Positions 8,059 to 16,213 of a stretch of 57,073 bases of DNA are shown here, in pieces; position 1 is the stretch's first letter; every line of letters starts with the position of its first letter. The notes beneath the pieces were generated by a model, which was not told where the DNA came from, did no database searches, and was given only the letters and a program-made list of their open reading frames with translations. This stretch comes from Phycisphaerae bacterium. Its GTDB lineage: Bacteria > Planctomycetota > Phycisphaerae > UBA1845 > JAFGLZ01. The position numbers and the translations under genes are program-made. Where the stretch lies: positions 1 through 57,073 of the forward strand of contig JAFGLZ010000196.1 of NCBI GenBank assembly GCA_016927755.1. Direction: 5' to 3'.

Positions 8059-9243
8059 ATGAAACGAATTCGCGACATCCTGGGTTTCCGAGAGCGACCA
8101 GGCGGTGACTTCCGGTACGTCCAGGATCGGTTCTCTGATTTCCTCGAGATCCTGGCCAGGAGCAACCGTGTCCTGGAGCTCATCGCCGCGGTCCGGGCAC
8201 GATTGCGTGGCGAGTCGGCTCCGGATGTGGCCTACGCCCATGAGGTCGTCGATCAGCTCAGCCAGTGCGCTCGCGGCCTCGTGCAGGAGATGATCTCGAG
8301 GTACGGTCAGGACTACGCGGGGTTGGCGGACCGGCTGGCCTCGATCGAGGCGGAAGCTATCGGCCTGCTGGCCGGCGGCGACGTGGCCGATGAGGTCGCC
8401 GCTGAGGCGGGGGTCTCAGGCCGGGAGCCCGTCGGCGCCGAGCCGTCGCGCCGGCTCCTGAGTCGATTGTGCACGCTGAATCCCTGCAACCCGGAAGGCC
8501 CGGACTTCGCGATCAACGGTTGCCGGACGTTTCGCGACGTCGCCAGGTTCGCGCACCAGAAGGCATTGTCTGAAGCCGTCAAGGCCGCGGAGAAGCTGTC
8601 GGACTGCGCGATGCGGCTTGACAGCGAGATCCCTCTTCCCGTCGACGTCCTCTTCGTCGACGGGCCTCGCCTGCGGTCTCAACGAGGTCAGCAGATCCGG
8701 CACAAGGACATTGCCTGCGAGCCGATGCGAGTCTTCTGGGACGGCCTTGTGCACGAAGGCTGGCCCTCCCAGGCCCCCCGGGCGACGGTTAAGGGGTTCA
8801 TGTCCGTCCTTGCCACGACGATGTCGACGCCGACTTCCCCCAACTTCGCCGAGACGAGTTTCGCGGTCCTGAGCCCCGAGTACATGATGATCAGTCTTCA
8901 GATGGGCTATCACGTCAGCGCGGTGGAGGCGATGTGCTCCGCCGATTCGAGCCGGAACTACGTTCGAATGCAGTTCAGCCGGGGCGGCGCGCCGCTGGAT
9001 CGCCGAAAGCGCCGGATCAACCTCATCGAACACGTTCTGGACAGGGCCGGCTTCGAGAGCCACACGAACGAGGACTATCTGGACGCGACGATCATCGGCG
9101 AGCCCTCCTCATCGGTGCTCGAGAAGCTGAACGTTCTGGGGCGGCTGACGATCCTGACCAAGCAGCTCGACATGGCGCTGTCCAGCGACGGGCTGGCGCA
9201 ATGGTACGCCGACGACTTCGTCAAGAAGCTCGGCCTGTCGTAG
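8059..9243 (+). CDS. Paralogue of the PEP-synthase-like protein lacking both catalytic domains
   Basis: 394-aa protein that aligns to both ends of the divergent 874-aa protein but lacks its ATP-grasp and phosphohistidine domains. Residues 1-110 match the helical N-terminus (MKRIRDILGF, then FSDFLEILARSNRVLELI). Residues 135-390 match the C-terminal domain: CRTFRDVARFAHQKA, VKGFMSVLATTM, LQMGYHVSAVEA, FSRGGAPLDRRKRR, LNVLGRL and SSDGLAQWYADDF. It therefore looks like a stand-alone version of the putative acceptor or regulatory domain. The ATG at 8059 is preferred to the GTG at 8044. It is transcribed from its own promoter away from the catalytic paralogue and towards the TauE operon. No catalytic function can be claimed. 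Confidence 0.85.
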   Translation: MKRIRDILGFRERPGGDFRYVQDRFSDFLEILARSNRVLELIAAVRARLRGESAPDVAYAHEVVDQLSQCARGLVQEMISRYGQDYAGLADRLASIEAEAIGLLAGGDVADEVAAEAGVSGREPVGAEPSRRLLSRLCTLNPCNPEGPDFAINGCRTFRDVARFAHQKALSEAVKAAEKLSDCAMRLDSEIPLPVDVLFVDGPRLRSQRGQQIRHKDIACEPMRVFWDGLVHEGWPSQAPRATVKGFMSVLATTMSTPTSPNFAETSFAVLSPEYMMISLQMGYHVSAVEAMCSADSSRNYVRMQFSRGGAPLDRRKRRINLIEHVLDRAGFESHTNEDYLDATIIGEPSSSVLEKLNVLGRLTILTKQLDMALSSDGLAQWYADDFVKKLGLS

Positions 9244-9291
9244 CTGCCGGCGCGGGCCGCTCGCTTCCGAGAAAAAGCCAGGCATGGACTG

Positions 9292-9320
9292 TTGAGGCGG
9301 ACGGCGGGGGAGTGTATAAG
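9292..9320 (+). promoter_or_regulatory. Promoter for the TauE/SafE-TIGR02186-UspA operon
   Basis: TTGAGG (9292-9297), 17 nt, TATAAG (9315-9320), located 49 nt after the stop of the preceding gene. It predicts a leader of roughly 200 nt before the ATG at 9529. Confidence 0.5.
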
Positions 9321-9358
9321 CTAGCCCGTGGTCCAGGGCAGTTCTTCTTCGTAAGCAG

Positions 9359-9430
9359 GTCAAGCGCACCCGGGTAGATGCCCGTAGCAACCACGCGCCG
9401 TTCGGCGGAACTTGGACGACGTGCCGTGAC
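9359..9430 (+). ncRNA. Candidate structured 5' leader (three-way junction)
   Basis: Complementary segments visible in the leader: an outer stem GUCA+GCAC (9359-9362, 9366-9369) pairs with GUGC+UGAC (9421-9424, 9427-9430). Inside are one hairpin CGGG/CCCG (9371-9374 with 9381-9384) and another CGCC/GGCG with a GUUC loop (9396-9399 with 9404-9407). Single-stranded purine-rich joints include AGCAACC. The layout resembles a riboswitch or other cis-regulatory RNA. I could not match it confidently to a known class. Confidence 0.3.
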
Positions 9431-9528
9431 AATTCCGTGACTCGAGGCGGCGGACACGAAGTGGCGGTTGCCGAGGATCGTGTCGGCGACCGGCCGTTCG
9501 TTGAAGCATGTGGGAGGGCACCTTCTTC

Positions 9529-10470
9529 ATGAACGTCTATCTGCCTATCGCCGATCTCAGCATCTCGCTTCCCCTGGTCATCGGGATCGGGGCGCTGGTC
9601 GGGTTCCTCTCGGGCATCTTCGGCGTCGGCGGGGGCTTCCTGCTCACGCCGATCATGATGATGATCGGCATTCCGCCGCCCGTGGCGGCCGCGTCGGACT
9701 CCAACCAGATCGTGGCCAGCTCCGCGAGCGGGGCATTCGGACACTGGCGCCTCGGCAACGTCGACATGAAGCTGGGGCTCGTGATCCTGGTGGGCGGCGT
9801 CTCGGGCGGGACGGTGGGCGTGCAAGTCGTCTACTACCTCCGCCAGCTCGGCAACTTCGAGTTCGCGATGAAGTTTCTGTACGTGGCCGTGCTGGGGTTG
9901 GTCGGCGGCGCCATGTTCATCGAGAGCTTGAACACCATCCGTCGCAGTCTGAAGAAGGGCGACGCGGACGCCGGCCCGACCGAGATGAGCGAGCCGAAGT
10001 TGAGCAAGGCGCTATCCAAGCTGCCGCTCCAGATGACCTTCATGAAATCGGGGATTCGGGTCTCGGCCATTTTTCCGTTCGCGATCGGTTTTGCCGTCGG
10101 GTTTTTGGCGGCGATGCTCGGGGTCGGCGGCGGGTTCATCATGGTCCCGGCGATGATCTACATCATCGGCATGCCGACGATCACGGCGATCGGCACGGAT
10201 CTGTTCCAGATCGTGCTGACGTCGGCCAACGTGACGTTCCAGCAGGCCATGACCAACGGCACGGTCGACATCATCCTGGCCCTGTGTCTCTTGATGGGCT
10301 CGACGATCGGGGCGCAGTTCGGCGTGAGGGCGAGCAAGCTGTTCCGGGGCGAGCAGATCCGGATCCTGCTGTCCACGCTGGTGCTCGGCATGATGGTCAA
10401 GCTGCTCCTGGACCTGGTCCTCGAGCCGGACAACGTTATCAGCTTCGCCAAAGGGGTGGTGGGACACTGA
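9529..10470 (+). CDS. TauE/SafE-family permease
   Basis: 313-aa inner-membrane protein with two glycine-rich half repeats typical of the family: GFLSGIFGVGGGFLLTPIMM near the N-terminus and GFLAAMLGVGGGFIMVPAMI in the second half. About eight helices are visible. Family members are thought to export organosulfur or other small anions; no substrate can be assigned. The start MNVYLPIADLSI matches the usual beginning of this subfamily and has GGGAGGG ten nt upstream, so the ATG at 9508 seven codons earlier is rejected. The stop overlaps the next start (TGATG), a translational coupling arrangement. First gene of a three-gene operon with a long leader. Confidence 0.9.
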   Translation: MNVYLPIADLSISLPLVIGIGALVGFLSGIFGVGGGFLLTPIMMMIGIPPPVAAASDSNQIVASSASGAFGHWRLGNVDMKLGLVILVGGVSGGTVGVQVVYYLRQLGNFEFAMKFLYVAVLGLVGGAMFIESLNTIRRSLKKGDADAGPTEMSEPKLSKALSKLPLQMTFMKSGIRVSAIFPFAIGFAVGFLAAMLGVGGGFIMVPAMIYIIGMPTITAIGTDLFQIVLTSANVTFQQAMTNGTVDIILALCLLMGSTIGAQFGVRASKLFRGEQIRILLSTLVLGMMVKLLLDLVLEPDNVISFAKGVVGH

Positions 10471-11375
10471 TGCAGTCGCGAAACAGCCAATGGTTGACGC
10501 GGAGCCGGGTGGTGGCGCTGGGCGTGCTGGGGCTGGTCATCGTCGGCGTCATCGTGGTCAAGGCCAACGCGATCGAGACGCGGGTGACGCTCAAGGAACG
10601 CCAGTTGGCCTCGGCCTCACACCCAGGGAAAGCGGTCGCGACCTCGGCGCCGGTCGTGAGGTCGAGCCATGACGTCGTGACCGACGGGTCGAAGACGCAC
10701 CTAGAAATCGGGTTGTCCTACGCCGGCGAGAGACTCGAGCTGTTCGGCACGCTCGGCGAGACCCGGGCCGACGCCGTGATCGTCCGGATCATGAGCCCGG
10801 TCGAGACCGTCAAGCTCAACCAGAAGGGTCGTGTCGGCCCGTTCTGGATGAGCGTCAAACAGCATTCCGTCGAAAACGTTCCCTTCATGTATCACGTGAA
10901 CGCTTCGGACAAGATCGACAAGCTCCTGACGCCCGAGCAGCGACAGGAGTTGGGCATCGGGTACGAGGCCCTCCGTCGGCGGTTGGAGATCCATACGACC
11001 AAGGGACAGTCCGAGCCGCAGGATGCCAACACCGTCTTCGAGGGGATGATCCGGCTGAAGAAGGATCTGGGCCTCTATCAGATCAACGACGACGGGCGGA
11101 TCGTCATCAAGGACGACAGGCTCTTCAAGCACGTCGTTCACTTCCCCTCCGCGGCCAAGGAGGGCGACTACGAGGTGCGGACCACCGTCCTGCGGCAAGG
11201 TAAGGTGGTCGGTCAGGCGATCGACGCGATTCAGGTCAAGAAGGTCGGGCTGGAGGCAAGGATCGTCCACTGGGCCCACGAGTACCCCAAGTTCTACGGC
11301 GTCGTTGCTGTCGTGATCGCCCTGGCAGCCGGACTCGCCGTGGGTTTCGTCTTCAAGAAGGGAGGGCATCACTAA
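10470..11375 (+). CDS. TIGR02186-family membrane-anchored protein
   Basis: 301-aa protein with an N-terminal helix (about residues 11-33), a large extracytoplasmic beta-rich region (THLEIGLSYAGERLELFGTL, then ADAVIVRIMSPVETVKLNQKG), and a C-terminal helix before FKKGGHH. This is the pattern of TIGR02186 (putative transmembrane protein, Pfam Alph_Pro_TM), which is commonly encoded beside TauE/SafE permeases, as here. The ATG overlaps the TauE stop and its own stop overlaps the UspA ATG (TAATG). The role is unknown; a periplasmic partner of the permease is the natural inference. A longer in-frame upstream extension overlaps the TauE coding region and is rejected. Confidence 0.85.
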   Translation: MQSRNSQWLTRSRVVALGVLGLVIVGVIVVKANAIETRVTLKERQLASASHPGKAVATSAPVVRSSHDVVTDGSKTHLEIGLSYAGERLELFGTLGETRADAVIVRIMSPVETVKLNQKGRVGPFWMSVKQHSVENVPFMYHVNASDKIDKLLTPEQRQELGIGYEALRRRLEIHTTKGQSEPQDANTVFEGMIRLKKDLGLYQINDDGRIVIKDDRLFKHVVHFPSAAKEGDYEVRTTVLRQGKVVGQAIDAIQVKKVGLEARIVHWAHEYPKFYGVVAVVIALAAGLAVGFVFKKGGHH

Positions 11376-11860
11376 TGGCCACCAAACCCAAACCCAAGCC
11401 GATCGTGGTGGCCACCGACGGGAGCACGGCCGCCGATCACGCCGTCCGATACGCCGCGGCCCTGGCCAAACGGAGGGGGACGGAGCTGGTCCTCCTGCAC
11501 ATCGTCAGCTTCAAGAAGGTGGGGTACTGGGGCTTCATCGACTCGCATTTCAAGAAGGAGCTTCGCGTGGCCTCGGACAAGGTGCTCGATACCGCCGAGG
11601 CCACTGCTAAGGAGTACGGCGTGACGTGCCGCCGGATGATTCGCGAGGCCGAGCGCTATCCGCACCAGGCCATCGTCGACGCCGTCGAGGAGATGAAAGA
11701 CGTTTGGGTCCTCGTGGTGGGCGACAAGGGCGAGGATCTGGAGGCCCGGCACGCGCTGGGCTCGACGACCAACGGGGTCCTTCACGAGCTGTCCAAGCGG
11801 CAGCTTCCCGTGCCGGTTCTGGTCGTTCCATCCGTGGCGGACGTGGAGCTGACGATCTGA
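11375..11860 (+). CDS. Universal stress protein (UspA family, ATP-binding type)
   Basis: 161-aa single Usp domain. The N-terminal strand PIVVATDGSTAADHAVRYAA carries the nucleotide-site Asp. Near the C-terminus, VVGDKGEDLEARHALGST fits the G-2x-G-9x-G-S/T ATP-binding signature, so it should belong to the ATP-binding class. Start ATG overlaps the preceding stop and has GGGAGGG about 8 nt before it. Last gene of the TauE operon; Usp proteins often modulate linked membrane transporters, which is a plausible but unproven role. Confidence 0.93.
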   Translation: MATKPKPKPIVVATDGSTAADHAVRYAAALAKRRGTELVLLHIVSFKKVGYWGFIDSHFKKELRVASDKVLDTAEATAKEYGVTCRRMIREAERYPHQAIVDAVEEMKDVWVLVVGDKGEDLEARHALGSTTNGVLHELSKRQLPVPVLVVPSVADVELTI

Positions 11861-12014
11861 CACCTTCCTCATCCGCTCCGTCTGGTCGCTCGCGACTGGC
11901 GGGGGCGAAACACCTTCTCTTCCGCGGAAGATCGGGCCAGCGGGCAAGACGCCGTGCCGCTAACTCCCGTGCGCCGGAGCCCGCTCGGCCAGGTCTGCCG
12001 AGCGGCGATGCCGC

Positions 12015-12043
12015 TTGATCTGCTTGCTGTGGGCTGCTATAGA
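12015..12043 (+). promoter_or_regulatory. Promoter for pheA
   Basis: TTGATC (12015-12020), 17 nt, TATAGA (12038-12043), 59 nt before the pheA ATG. Both boxes match at four positions. Nothing else is seen in the 242-bp gap after UspA. Confidence 0.45.
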
Positions 12044-12102
12044 GACAGGGAAGATTCACACAGCCATCGTCTGTTACCCATAGCCGTACGGACCCATTCA
12101 GC

Positions 12103-13173
12103 ATGACACTTGAAGAGCTCAGGCAGAAGATCAACGGCCTCGACAAGGAGATCGTCGAGCTGCTGAACCAGCGGGCGGAGGTCGTGATCGAGATCGGCAA
12201 GCTCAAGGCCAAGGACGGCTCGCCGATCTACGCGCCCGACCGCGAGAAGGAGATCCTGGAGCGTATCCGCAAGACCAGCCGCGGGTCGATTCCCGATCGT
12301 GCTTTGGTGGCGATCTGGCGGGAGTTGATGAGCGCGTCCTTCTCGCTGGAGAAGCCGCTTCGGATCGCCTACCTCGGCCCACAGGGCAGCAACTCGCATC
12401 TGGCAGCGACGGTCAAGTTCGGCGCGTCGGTGGAGTACGAGTCGGTCAGCAACATCCGCGGGGTCTTCGAGGAGGTCGGGCGCGAGCACGCCGACTTCGG
12501 CGTCGTGCCGATCGAGAACAGTACGGGCGGCGGCGTGACCGACACGATCGACGCCTTCGTCGAGTCTCGCGTCCGCATCAACGCCGAGATCAACAAGGCC
12601 ATCCACCACAACCTGCTGGCCAAGTGCGGGCTGGACGAGATCGAGCGCGTCTATTCCAAGCCGGAGGTCTTCGCCCAGTGCCAGCACTGGCTGAGCGAGA
12701 CGGATCTGGCGAGCAAGTGCATCGCCGCGGCCAGCACGAGCAAGGCCGCCGAGACGGCCGCCCAGGAACCCGGCTCGGCCGCCCTGGGCAGCACGCTCGC
12801 CGCCGAGCTCTACGGGCTCAAGGTCATCTGTGATAACGTCGAGGACAACCCGAACAACATCACGCGATTCTTCGTCATCGGTCGCGGCGAGGTCGGCCCC
12901 ACGGGGTCGGACAAGACGGCCCTGACCTTCACGACGGCCCATGCGCCCGGCGCCCTGGCCGACGTCCTGCAGGCGTTCAAGGAGTGCGGGACGAACCTGA
13001 CGTTCATCGAGTCGCGCCCGAGCCGTCAGCGGAACTGGGAGTACTTCTTCTTCGCCGAGGCCGAGGGCCACATCAGCGACACCCCGGTGGCATACACCAT
13101 CGAGCGGGCCCGCAAGCACTGTCTGGGCCTGTACGTGCTCGGCAGTTTTCCGAAAGCGTCTGAGATCGTGTAG
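12103..13173 (+). CDS. pheA: Bifunctional chorismate mutase / prephenate dehydratase
   Basis: 356-aa P-protein. Residues 1-85 are an AroQ chorismate mutase helical domain (LRQKINGLDKEIVELLNQRA). Residues 86-265 are prephenate dehydratase with YLGPQGSNSHLA, VVPIENSTGG and the catalytic TRF motif at 254-256. Residues 272-356 are a regulatory ACT domain with GALADVL and ESRP (303-306), the Phe-binding motifs, so feedback inhibition by phenylalanine is expected. It converts chorismate to phenylpyruvate in the cytoplasm. Transcribed alone; a palindrome 10 nt downstream may help terminate it. Length and domain order are normal for the family. Confidence 0.95.
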   Translation: MTLEELRQKINGLDKEIVELLNQRAEVVIEIGKLKAKDGSPIYAPDREKEILERIRKTSRGSIPDRALVAIWRELMSASFSLEKPLRIAYLGPQGSNSHLAATVKFGASVEYESVSNIRGVFEEVGREHADFGVVPIENSTGGGVTDTIDAFVESRVRINAEINKAIHHNLLAKCGLDEIERVYSKPEVFAQCQHWLSETDLASKCIAAASTSKAAETAAQEPGSAALGSTLAAELYGLKVICDNVEDNPNNITRFFVIGRGEVGPTGSDKTALTFTTAHAPGALADVLQAFKECGTNLTFIESRPSRQRNWEYFFFAEAEGHISDTPVAYTIERARKHCLGLYVLGSFPKASEIV

Positions 13174-13182
13174 GTGGCTTCC

Positions 13183-13290
13183 ATGGAGTGCGGCGGCTTG
13201 ACGCCGCCTTGGATGCTCGCGGAGCGAGGTGCCCAAGCCTTCCTCCTACTTGTGAACCGCAGAAAGCGGCGTCAGGCCGCCGCACTCCAT
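13183..13290. repeat. Long intergenic inverted repeat after pheA
   Basis: Arms at 13183-13207 and 13266-13290 (25 nt, one mismatch, T/C) flank a 58-nt centre. The arms contain a nested palindrome (GCGGCGG...CCGCC-type). It sits between convergent pheA and the PEP-CTERM gene. It could be a dispersed REP/MITE-like element and may act as a bidirectional terminator, although it has no T-run. Confidence 0.7.
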
Positions 13291-13348
13291 ATTGGCGCGC
13301 GGCTTTCTGTGTGTGTGCAGGTTGACGAGCCCTGACGGGACTCCCGTC

Positions 13349-14452
13349 TTAGCGCCGCCGTCTGTGACGCCGCACAAGCGTCGCCGCGATCCCGCATCCC
13401 AACAACGCAAGGCTTCCCGGCTCGGGGATGTGTGCGATCCATGCCTCGCTGTAGCCGTCCGGGTTGACGCCGTTGCCGACGACGGTCAGTCCGTCGTCGG
13501 AGACGGCGACGGCTTCCTGTAGCGTCCAGCCGGTTAGGTCTAGGTCGTATTCGGATGCGAACAAGTCCTGCAGGTTGACCATGCCGGTTGGTTCGGTCCA
13601 GATGAAGGCCTCGATTCCGGTGTAGTACCAGGCGTGAAAACACTCCACCGTGCAGCCCACGATCACCGAACCGTCGGCGGAGGCATCCAGTGCTATGCTG
13701 TTGGGATCTCCGCCAGGCAAGATGCCAAGTTCCGTGAGGACTCCGCCGGACCATCGGGCGGCCCTGGAGCCCGTATTCATGGGCTCATCGACGCACACCA
13801 TGCCAACAACAACGCCGCCATCCGCCGAGATGCTCTTGGGTGTGAGGCCCCCGAGCGTGGTTTCCGTTCCGTCTTCCCAGAGAACGCCCGAGGGGTTCGT
13901 ACCGACGATGACAGAGCCATCGCCCGAGGTGGCTATTGCACTGCCGACGGGGCCCAGGCCCATTGACGTCGGTACGCCGTTGTCCCAGCGCACGGCCTCT
14001 TGGTTTGTCTGTTTCCAGCCATATCCGACGATCGTGTTTCCGTTCCCCGAGACGCCATGAACGCCGACATGGGAGTAGCCCGTGCCTTCGAGAGGGGACA
14101 CGACGCCGTCTGCCCAGCGGACAGCGGTCATCGTTGCGGAGACGCCCACGACGACTGATCCGTCATACGAGACGGCGTAGGCTTCGTTCAGCTCGTTGGC
14201 ATCGCATGGGTCGCATAGCGTCGGGAGCGTGGTCATGAGCCCCGAGTTCCAGGAGAAGGGCAGTGCGGGCAGACCATTGCCTCCATAGGCACCGACGGCG
14301 ACGGCGCCGTCTCCGGAGATGTCGTAGGCGAAACTCCTGTCGCCACCGTTGAGTCCAAGCCCCGCAAAGCTTGGCGATGCGCCCAGTAAGGGGCAACAGG
14401 CCCCGGCGACGACACAGACGACAAGTCCCATCCGGCCGGCAGATCTCAGCAT
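13349..14452 (-). CDS. HAF-repeat PEP-CTERM exported protein
   Basis: 367-aa secreted protein with a signal peptide (hydrophobic VVCVVAGACCPLL, cleavage near SFA-GL). It has at least seven HAF-type beta repeats of the form S-x-D/N-G-x-x-V-V-G (for example YDISGDGAVAVGAYG, AVSYDGSVVVGVS, SADGGVVVGM, VSDDGLTVVGNG). The C-terminal sorting tail has PEP in IPEPGSLALLG, one hydrophobic helix and the basic cluster RRHRRRR. PEP-CTERM tails are processed by exosortase, so the protein should be exported and surface-attached or released. A strong AGGAGAAGG precedes the ATG. The biological role is unknown; the repeats suggest a beta-propeller or solenoid. Confidence 0.9.
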   Translation of the reverse strand: MLRSAGRMGLVVCVVAGACCPLLGASPSFAGLGLNGGDRSFAYDISGDGAVAVGAYGGNGLPALPFSWNSGLMTTLPTLCDPCDANELNEAYAVSYDGSVVVGVSATMTAVRWADGVVSPLEGTGYSHVGVHGVSGNGNTIVGYGWKQTNQEAVRWDNGVPTSMGLGPVGSAIATSGDGSVIVGTNPSGVLWEDGTETTLGGLTPKSISADGGVVVGMVCVDEPMNTGSRAARWSGGVLTELGILPGGDPNSIALDASADGSVIVGCTVECFHAWYYTGIEAFIWTEPTGMVNLQDLFASEYDLDLTGWTLQEAVAVSDDGLTVVGNGVNPDGYSEAWIAHIPEPGSLALLGCGIAATLVRRHRRRR

Positions 14453-14683
14453 TGCCTTCTCCTACCTCAGAAAGATGATTCGTACTTAAACACTTGTTGT
14501 CAGGGTGGATACGACGCCGGCACTCGGTGAGACGTGGCGCTCTCCTCCTCCGAGTGATTCCTGACCTAACTCTTTATAGGCCAGTACAAAAGGCCGGTTC
14601 AAGACCTACTCGCTAGTTGGTACAAGTTTGCATCCGTCGTTTGAGGGTCAGAAGGCAAGCCACAGGGACTTCGGTCGCGATTC

Positions 14684-14938
14684 TCAACGCCACAGCGAAG
14701 GGTCCACCACATCCTGGTCCGCCAAGGCTGCCTCGCACTCGGGATCCTCCTTCCACGTCCCGATGCAGTGGTCCAAGTCGGTGAAGACCCGATGCTGGAT
14801 CTCGGGGGCGACGGCTTCGCCGAGCGCATCGAGCACGACCTGGTTAAGGCTCTTGCCTTCCTCCTTGGCTCGGCGCCTCAATGCAGCGTCGACTGTGGGG
14901 GGAACTGAGCGGATGGTGTATCGCCGGGCCCTGCTCAT
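14684..14938 (-). CDS. Ribbon-helix-helix antitoxin-like protein (orphan)
   Basis: 84-aa protein whose N-terminal 50 residues (RYTIRSVPPTVDAALRRRAK, then EEGKSLNQVVLDAL) fit the FitA/Arc-type ribbon-helix-helix DNA-binding fold of type II antitoxins. The C-terminal acidic tail (TWKEDPECEAALADQD) would normally bind a PIN toxin. No toxin gene follows: the 231 bp downstream contain no credible ORF. It may be an orphan or a remnant. Start: ATG 14938 with GGAG 9 nt upstream; an ATG six codons earlier is possible. TATACT lies a short way upstream on this strand as a possible -10 box. Confidence 0.7.
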   Translation of the reverse strand: MSRARRYTIRSVPPTVDAALRRRAKEEGKSLNQVVLDALGEAVAPEIQHRVFTDLDHCIGTWKEDPECEAALADQDVVDPSLWR

Positions 14939-15076
14939 CGCGCGATCTCCGTGCATTCACCACCTGAGTATAACGCGCCCAAACCACGCATTGGGCATCC
15001 CGAATCCCCATTCCAGGCGATCAGGACCCAGCTTCCTGCGGCGAGTTCTCAATGTGAAGGACTACTCGGGCAGTAC

Positions 15077-16213
15077 TCACTGCCCCATCAGCCACCGTTT
15101 CAAGAACCGCACCCCGGGTTCGACGTGGGCCTCGTGTCCGCCGTCTCTCAGGTCGATCTCGAACCGTTCGGCCAGGCCGAGCTTGGCGTAGTGCTGCTTG
15201 GCGATCTCGAACTCCTCGACGACCTGCGGCCAGTGGGCGATGCGGTCCTGCTTGCCCGTCTGGACCTGGACGGGGCGGGGGCAGATCAGGCTGATCACGT
15301 CGTGGTCGGTGAACTCGGTCAGCCAGCCGCGGAAGAAGGCGTGTTCCTCGGCAGTGTCGAGGAAGCAGCTATAGCGTTTGTCCGAGACGGCCATCTTGTT
15401 ACGCCGGTGGTTGAACCAGGCGCAGACGACGCCGGCCTTGATCCGGGGTTCCAGCGGCATCCAGAACATCGTCGCGAGCCCGCCCAGCGAGACGCCCCAC
15501 ATGCCGACGCGGTCGCCGTCGATCCGCTCGTCGGACAGGACCGCGTCCAGCATCCGCTGCAGCCGGGCCAGCTCGATGCCGGGCAGCGTCGTGTCGGCCA
15601 GGCGGCAGAGGCGCTCGATGCGATTGCGGCGCTCCGCCGACCGGAGGTTCATCGGCGCCAGCACGGCGAAGCCCGCGTCGACCAGCGCGCGGGCGTAGCT
15701 GTGGTAGGCGTCGCCGTCGTCCTGGAGGCCGAACGTCCGCTCGGGCCAGCTCCCGATGCCGTGCTGGGCGATGATCAGCGGCACCGGGCCTTTGGCCGAG
15801 GCGGGGACGACCAGCAGCGCTTCGGCCTTGAGCGGCCCGAGCGGCAGCGTGAGCCACTGGCCCGCGAGATCGGCCAGCGGGCGATGCGGCCTGCGTTGGA
15901 GCGGGCCGGTGGGCCGGAGGTCCGGTGGGTTCAGGATAGCCCGCCACCGCTTTCGGTTCGGCTCGACGCTGGTCAGGAAGGCCTCGACGCTCGAGTAGTC
16001 GCGATGCCACGCCTTGTCGGCTCGCTGGGCGTACTGCTGGACTAGCCAATCCTCGAGATGGTCTTCGAGCTCCTTGGCGTAGGCGTTCGTGCGGGCCTCT
16101 TCGTACGGTTTGAGCCGTTCGGCCGGCGGGCCCTGGTCGGGCTCGGCCGCTCGTAGTGTGAGTCCCAGTGCTGACAGGACGAGGATTGGAATGAGGAGCT
16201 GGGTCTCGGTCAT
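15077..16213 (-). CDS. Secreted alpha/beta hydrolase (acetyl-xylan-esterase/dienelactone-hydrolase-like)
   Basis: 378-aa protein with an N-terminal signal peptide (LLIPILVLSALGLTLRAAE). The alpha/beta-hydrolase core has the oxyanion region IIAQHGIGSW, nucleophile Ser242 in MWGVSLGGLA, acid Asp323 in TGKQDRI, and His360 in GGHEAH. Members of this group in planctomycetes often sit near carbohydrate-degradation genes and may be esterases. ATG 16213 has GGGAGG 8 nt upstream. Divergent from the SSS symporter with about 205 bp between starts, so the two may be co-regulated. Substrate unknown. Confidence 0.85.
   Translation of the reverse strand: MTETQLLIPILVLSALGLTLRAAEPDQGPPAERLKPYEEARTNAYAKELEDHLEDWLVQQYAQRADKAWHRDYSSVEAFLTSVEPNRKRWRAILNPPDLRPTGPLQRRPHRPLADLAGQWLTLPLGPLKAEALLVVPASAKGPVPLIIAQHGIGSWPERTFGLQDDGDAYHSYARALVDAGFAVLAPMNLRSAERRNRIERLCRLADTTLPGIELARLQRMLDAVLSDERIDGDRVGMWGVSLGGLATMFWMPLEPRIKAGVVCAWFNHRRNKMAVSDKRYSCFLDTAEEHAFFRGWLTEFTDHDVISLICPRPVQVQTGKQDRIAHWPQVVEEFEIAKQHYAKLGLAERFEIDLRDGGHEAHVEPGVRFLKRWLMGQ

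Noticed and set aside
9359..9440. SAM-I or SAM-IV riboswitch in the TauE leader
   Set aside because: AGCAACC and AAUUCC fragments are similar, but the kink-turn and the rest of the core are missing, so only an unclassified structured leader is reported.
9468..10469. 635-codon reading frame spanning TauE and TIGR02186
   Set aside because: Its first half is an out-of-frame shadow of the TauE gene; only the part from 10470 is real.
14500..14683. PIN toxin partner for the RHH protein
   Set aside because: No ORF of adequate length or with acidic catalytic motifs follows the antitoxin-like gene.
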